From positions 62,001 to 126,000 of the forward strand of contig CAYVVT010000006.1 of the NCBI GenBank assembly GCA_964454335.1: a DNA stretch of 64,000 nt. The letters run 5' to 3'. Under the pieces are notes generated by a model. It worked only from the letters and a program-made list of their open reading frames with translations, was not told where the DNA came from and did no database searches. A program made the position numbers and the translations under genes. Below are positions 60,350 to 64,000 of this stretch, one piece after another. Each line of letters starts with the position of its first letter. Positions within the stretch are counted from its first letter, which is position 1. This stretch comes from CAYVVT01 sp964454335. GTDB lineage: Bacteria; Fidelibacterota; UBA8477; JABMPR01.

Positions 60350-63300
60350 TTACTTCATCAGCAGAATACGTTCACTCTGTATCGAGTTCTCTGTAGTCAA
60401 CCTGACGAAATAGACACCAGAAGGATGTCCATCACTGTTGAACAGGATCTGATGACGGCCTGCATCCTGAACACCATTGAACAGGACTGCGACCTCGCGC
60501 CCACGTACATCGAAGACGGATAGAATGATCTTCATGGTTCTGGGCAGTTCGAAACTCAGTGTTGTAGACGGATTGAACGGATTGGGATATGCTGGCAAAA
60601 GCCTGATATCATCCGGTACCAGTACAGCCCGGTCCTCGATGCTGACGCCCGGCATCTTCCGTACCAGACGCAGGTCATCGAAGAAGACCCTGCCAGTCAC
60701 AGCTCCTACTTCCTGATCATAGGTCATCTGGAAGCTGTCGATCCGGTAGGCTACCCCGTCCAAGGCTTCATTTCCGATCCATGTACCTACCGTTGTTGGA
60801 TCTCCGAGATCCCATTCCACGAGACGCCAGCCTTCCCAGTCGATGGTGATCCACTGCGAGACCTCATGGTTCGGCCAGTCGCTGCCGTTCAGGCTTTCAT
60901 CGATGGCGAATCTGAACTGGTTCATCCCTCCGTCACCGTAAACGTAGCACTGTAATACATAGCTCGTGTCGAAATGGATGTCTCGCGCCGGACCACCTGA
61001 CAGGTACTCCCTGAGTAGATGATAATCCACCGAGGTGTCCCATTCGTAATTGATATATGCTGACTTCAATCCACCTGGTGTCTGTGCTGAAGCCGGCAAA
61101 TAGGTGCCAGTACTGTATCCGAAGTAGGTGTTCGATCCTATAGTTCCGGCGGTTGAACCACTACCCTCAGGATCCCACCAGTTTCCCGGTACTGTAAAGC
61201 GATCGATATTGATCACCTCGGCATAGTGCCAGTTAAAGGTGGAGATTGCTACACCAAAGTCCGTACCCAGCTCATTACCCAGGGTATCCGTTATACTGGC
61301 AGCAAGGGTTACGGTATAATCCTCTGCGGCAGGTAGTGGTCCCCAGGACTTGATATCCAGGACATGATGTCCCTGTCTGATCATCAGCAGATAATCATAG
61401 TCTACGGCTTCCGTACCCCGCAGGAAGCTGATACTGCTCTCATCGACCGTTGATTCGTCCAGAGCCTCGTCAAATACGAATGAGACCACGGCATCTACAT
61501 CGAAGTTGTTGGCTGTTGTCCAATCATCCGGATAGAGCGACGTGATCGTCGGTCCAGTCTCATCTGCTTCATTGGTGGAGAATGTGAAGGAATATTCATC
61601 CCCTGCTTCTCCATCCCCATCACCGTCCAGTTGTGTGCCATTGATATCAAGACAGTTCTCGCTCAAAGTGATTGTGTAGCTGGTGAGAAATTCAAGGTTC
61701 GCCGCTGGCAAGATCTGCAGAACGTGATCGTTCTCGGACCACAGATATTCAGCGACCTCAACCGCAGGTGAGACCGTGAGTTCCTCTTCCACCGTAGCCT
61801 GATCCATGCGCTTGCTGAATTCAATGAGGATAGGCGTGTTCACTTCGGCCGTAGCGCCATCCTCAGGCGTATGTCCCATAACCTGTGGTGGAAAGGAAGG
61901 GATCTCGTCGCTCATCACCCCATCGGATAGAACGGACTCATTCCAGTACCTATCCAGCATGGTGGCACTGTAGTAATAGGAACCCATATGGTCTTGGGTA
62001 CCGTCGAAAGCTTCGCTGACAACGATGTCCTCTGCACTCCCCCAATATCCGCGGAAGATGATATCAGATGTGTCGATTGAGAATCCATCCTCCGCTGACC
62101 GGTAGACCACAAACCAATGGGAAGATGAAAGCGTGTCCGGTGGATGGATACTGAGTTCGAAATTCAGGGGATCCAACTGATTGAGGCTGATGGTTGGTGC
62201 AACCGGTGGCTCGTTATCAATAATGCCTGAGCCACGCACCTTCGTCATCCTGTTGAAAAAGGTCTCGCCGGCTATCGGCCAGTATTGATAATCCTGCCAG
62301 CTACCATAGCTGAAGAACTGGAAGCCGTCGGTCCAGTAGATGTTCCGGCAGGTGTTCACCACTCCGGGATGCCGATGCCAGACATTATCCTCCGCGAACC
62401 GGTATGAGCCGGGTCCAACGGTGAACAGTCTACCGGCAGTGATGCCCGGCTGGATCCATTGGCTCCAGCACTGGGGACAGTTTCCGGTGAGCATATCATA
62501 GAATCCTGTACTGGTGGTCCAGTGGTAATGCATGGGCGTCAATTGATCCACATAGCCCTCATTGAACCACAGGGCCGCATCCTGGTAGACCACACCATAA
62601 CCATTCCAACCACTCCAGTTGTACTTACCCAGTGCAGCAGGTGACAGTCTCACCCAGGGCTTCACGGCCTGAATAGAGTCATGCAGCGTTGAGACAAAGG
62701 CTGTGACAGATGCGCGCCACCAGGATTCCCAGGAGGCATAGCCCTCAGGAACCCCTGCGGAATGAGGATGGTCGACATCATAGAGATAGCGCCCTGTTCG
62801 ACCGCTCAGCAGTGCATCCAGGGCTTCCGGTGAGATCTGACCGTCCAGCATGCTGATCTCTTCCACCGGATCAACTGTACCACTGTTGAGCAGCAGGTCA
62901 GAATACTCGTTCCAGCGGACATAATCCAGGTGCAGACCATCAATATCATAATTGTTCACAATCTCCATGGCCACGTCCACCGTGTATGCGCGGACTTCGT
63001 CCATACCTGGCGACAGTGCCCTGTGTGACGGCATGGGATTGCCGTCCTGATCGCGGCAGACCCACTCAGGATGTTCGTTTGCCGGTGCCCCGGGGGCTGT
63101 GGATGAGGCCTGGAATACGTTAAACCAGGCATGCAGCTCCAGTCCCCGCTCATGGGCCTGCTCGATGGCATATTCAAGAGGATCGTAACCCGGATAGCTC
63201 CCTCCGGCGTAGTACCCCCACGGTTCATAGGATGAATTATAGTATGCGGTACCGCTCTGCCGGGCTTGCCACAGTACAGCGTTCATATTGGCCGCGACGT

Positions 63301-63469
63301 GATTGTCCATGATGTCGCGTACACGCTGCTGGTTTTCACTTACGGAATCATAGCGGTTGATATGTTCCCAGGTTATAACCCAGGTAGCTCTGAATTCTTC
63401 ATTCTCACTCTGGGGCCATACAAAAGAGAAAATCAGGAGAAGACAGAAAAAAGAAAGCAACTGTTTCAT
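60350..63469 (-). CDS. Secreted GHL10-family glycoside hydrolase-like protein with T9SS tail
   Basis: 1039 aa. Signal peptide 'KQLLSFFCLLLIFSFVWPQ'. Residues ~27-420 are a GHL10/DUF187 TIM barrel: 'EFRATWVITW', 'MNAVLWQARQSGTAYYNSSY', 'GLELHAWFNVFQ' and the likely catalytic region 'YDIDGLHLDYVRWNEYSD'. Then Ig-like Big_5 domains from about 530 ('GATAEVNTPILIEFSKRMD', 'TITSLYPDDW'), a carbohydrate-binding-like region near 780-940 ('DDLRLVRK' at its end), and a type A sorting domain ('LPAYPNPFNPSTTLSFELP', 'VFDVRGREVAVLF'). It probably cuts cell-wall or environmental glycans outside the cell. RBS TGGAGTG. Confidence 0.85.
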   Translation of the reverse strand: MKQLLSFFCLLLIFSFVWPQSENEEFRATWVITWEHINRYDSVSENQQRVRDIMDNHVAANMNAVLWQARQSGTAYYNSSYEPWGYYAGGSYPGYDPLEYAIEQAHERGLELHAWFNVFQASSTAPGAPANEHPEWVCRDQDGNPMPSHRALSPGMDEVRAYTVDVAMEIVNNYDIDGLHLDYVRWNEYSDLLLNSGTVDPVEEISMLDGQISPEALDALLSGRTGRYLYDVDHPHSAGVPEGYASWESWWRASVTAFVSTLHDSIQAVKPWVRLSPAALGKYNWSGWNGYGVVYQDAALWFNEGYVDQLTPMHYHWTTSTGFYDMLTGNCPQCWSQWIQPGITAGRLFTVGPGSYRFAEDNVWHRHPGVVNTCRNIYWTDGFQFFSYGSWQDYQYWPIAGETFFNRMTKVRGSGIIDNEPPVAPTISLNQLDPLNFELSIHPPDTLSSSHWFVVYRSAEDGFSIDTSDIIFRGYWGSAEDIVVSEAFDGTQDHMGSYYYSATMLDRYWNESVLSDGVMSDEIPSFPPQVMGHTPEDGATAEVNTPILIEFSKRMDQATVEEELTVSPAVEVAEYLWSENDHVLQILPAANLEFLTSYTITLSENCLDINGTQLDGDGDGEAGDEYSFTFSTNEADETGPTITSLYPDDWTTANNFDVDAVVSFVFDEALDESTVDESSISFLRGTEAVDYDYLLMIRQGHHVLDIKSWGPLPAAEDYTVTLAASITDTLGNELGTDFGVAISTFNWHYAEVINIDRFTVPGNWWDPEGSGSTAGTIGSNTYFGYSTGTYLPASAQTPGGLKSAYINYEWDTSVDYHLLREYLSGGPARDIHFDTSYVLQCYVYGDGGMNQFRFAIDESLNGSDWPNHEVSQWITIDWEGWRLVEWDLGDPTTVGTWIGNEALDGVAYRIDSFQMTYDQEVGAVTGRVFFDDLRLVRKMPGVSIEDRAVLVPDDIRLLPAYPNPFNPSTTLSFELPRTMKIILSVFDVRGREVAVLFNGVQDAGRHQILFNSDGHPSGVYFVRLTTENSIQSERILLMK

Positions 63470-63510
63470 TGAATCACTCCAAATCCTCGGTCTCCGAGGA
63501 CATAAAGTAC

Positions 63511-63540
63511 AAAAGGGCCACCAGACGGCAGCCCTCTTGC
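63511..63540 (-). terminator. Rho-independent terminator of the downstream T9SS cargo gene
   Basis: On the minus strand GAGGGCTGCC GTCT GG..GGCCCTTTTGT: GGGC pairs with GCCC and an inner CC/GG pair closes a short loop, followed by TTTT. It lies 23 bases past the stop at 63563. A second small dyad, TCCTCGG/CCGAGGA (63484-63500), lies just before the GHL10 RBS. Confidence 0.75.
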
Positions 63541-63562
63541 AATTCGATCACATACCGCGGTC

Positions 63563-64000
63563 CTACTTGACCACCAGCATGCTCTTGGCACTCACCTCGC
63601 CGTTGAAGGAGAGCTGATAGACATACAGACCGGATACCAGCAATGAAGCATCGAATCCGACTGTGTGACTACCGGCCACCATCTCCTGGTCGACCAGTGA
63701 GGCAACTTCACGTCCCTGGATATCGAAGACCTTCAGGGAAACCATACCATCTTCCTTCAGCTCGAAGGGAATGGCGGTGGTTGGGTTGAAGGGATTCGGA
63801 TAGTTCTGTTCCAGGACGAAAGCTGAGGGCAGTCTGATGGGTGAATCGATGGCGTCAGGTACGGCATTCCATACGGTGACGGAATTGTAGCCGTAATCTG
63901 CCAGATACATGGTCTCACCATCTGCACTCCAGGCAGCACCGCGACCGTTGAAGATACCGCCAGCGTCATAGTCACCCAGGCGTTCGCCGATGCTGTACAG
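63563..64000 (-). CDS. 3' part of a T9SS cargo protein (runs off the window)
   Basis: The frame is open to the end of the window (146 codons visible, no start). The visible part begins with a propeller-like repeat ('AGGIFNGRGAAWSADGETMY', 'LADYGYNSVTVWNAV'), then the sorting domain 'LEQNYPNPFNPTTAIPFEL', 'KVFDIQGREVASLVD', 'SGLYVYQLSFNGE'. It is thus the C-terminus of another exported protein. An internal ATG at 63910 is not the true start. Confidence 0.85.
   Translation of the reverse strand: MYSIGERLGDYDAGGIFNGRGAAWSADGETMYLADYGYNSVTVWNAVPDAIDSPIRLPSAFVLEQNYPNPFNPTTAIPFELKEDGMVSLKVFDIQGREVASLVDQEMVAGSHTVGFDASLLVSGLYVYQLSFNGEVSAKSMLVVK

Overview
The window looks like chromosome of an uncultured Gram-negative bacterium of the Fibrobacterota-Chlorobiota-Bacteroidota (FCB) side of the tree. 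The clues are secreted proteins with C-terminal 'PNPFNP' sorting domains (type IX secretion, T9SS, type A), PorV/PorQ-family outer-membrane proteins, and TonB-dependent receptors that begin with a carboxypeptidase-like 'GKISGR.TD..TGEPL.GVNV' domain. My best guess is Candidatus Neomarinimicrobiota or a close relative such as Calditrichota or KSB1. That is an impression from protein style; the window has no rRNA to confirm it.

1-16.4 kb (+ strand): mostly small housekeeping and accessory genes. They include trmO, rsgA, a creD homologue, an APH-family kinase, two secreted beta-propeller-like proteins, a DsrE-family gene interrupted by an in-frame TGA, lipoproteins, small membrane proteins, a VOC protein, a nuclease-like DUF protein overlapping an NAD(P)-binding protein, a SRPBCC protein, a methyltransferase, a ChbG/YdjC deacetylase and an FxLYD protein. 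The TGA of the DsrE gene sits exactly where the family has the first Cys of its C-G-T-C motif. A small stem-loop follows, so this is probably a selenoprotein.

16.4-30.3 kb (- strand): alaS-gcvPB (4-base overlap), lepB, ggt, an RNase HII-YraN fusion, thioredoxin, and a tightly packed phosphate-related operon (63-aa protein, CYTH-like, CYTH, Na/Pi cotransporter-PhoU, DUF523). A repeat-rich stretch at 28.7-29.5 kb follows. It holds a GIY-YIG gene, tRNA-Leu(CAG), a partial copy of that tRNA carrying a 60-base palindromic insert, and a MITE-like palindrome. Next come a small membrane-protein pair and an SDR.

30.3-55.5 kb (- strand): a long run of envelope and secretion genes starting from a near-consensus promoter at 55.55 kb. 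Its core is a three-gene cassette (TonB-dependent receptor, ~1590-aa secreted propeller protein, PorV-like protein) present twice in tandem. Beta-propeller-like secreted proteins, an M23 peptidase with a T9SS tail and a TolB-like lipoprotein follow. Receptors and secreted partners share an Asp/Gly/Asn-rich cassette with two cysteines, which suggests they function together at the cell surface.

55.7-64 kb: a divergent, strongly signalled FG-GAP-repeat exoprotein with a T9SS tail, a fused VTE5-like/VTE6-like (DUF92) isoprenoid-alcohol kinase, a secreted GHL10 glycosidase with a T9SS tail, and the 3' end of one more T9SS cargo gene running off the window. No CRISPR array, rRNA or complete insertion sequence was seen.
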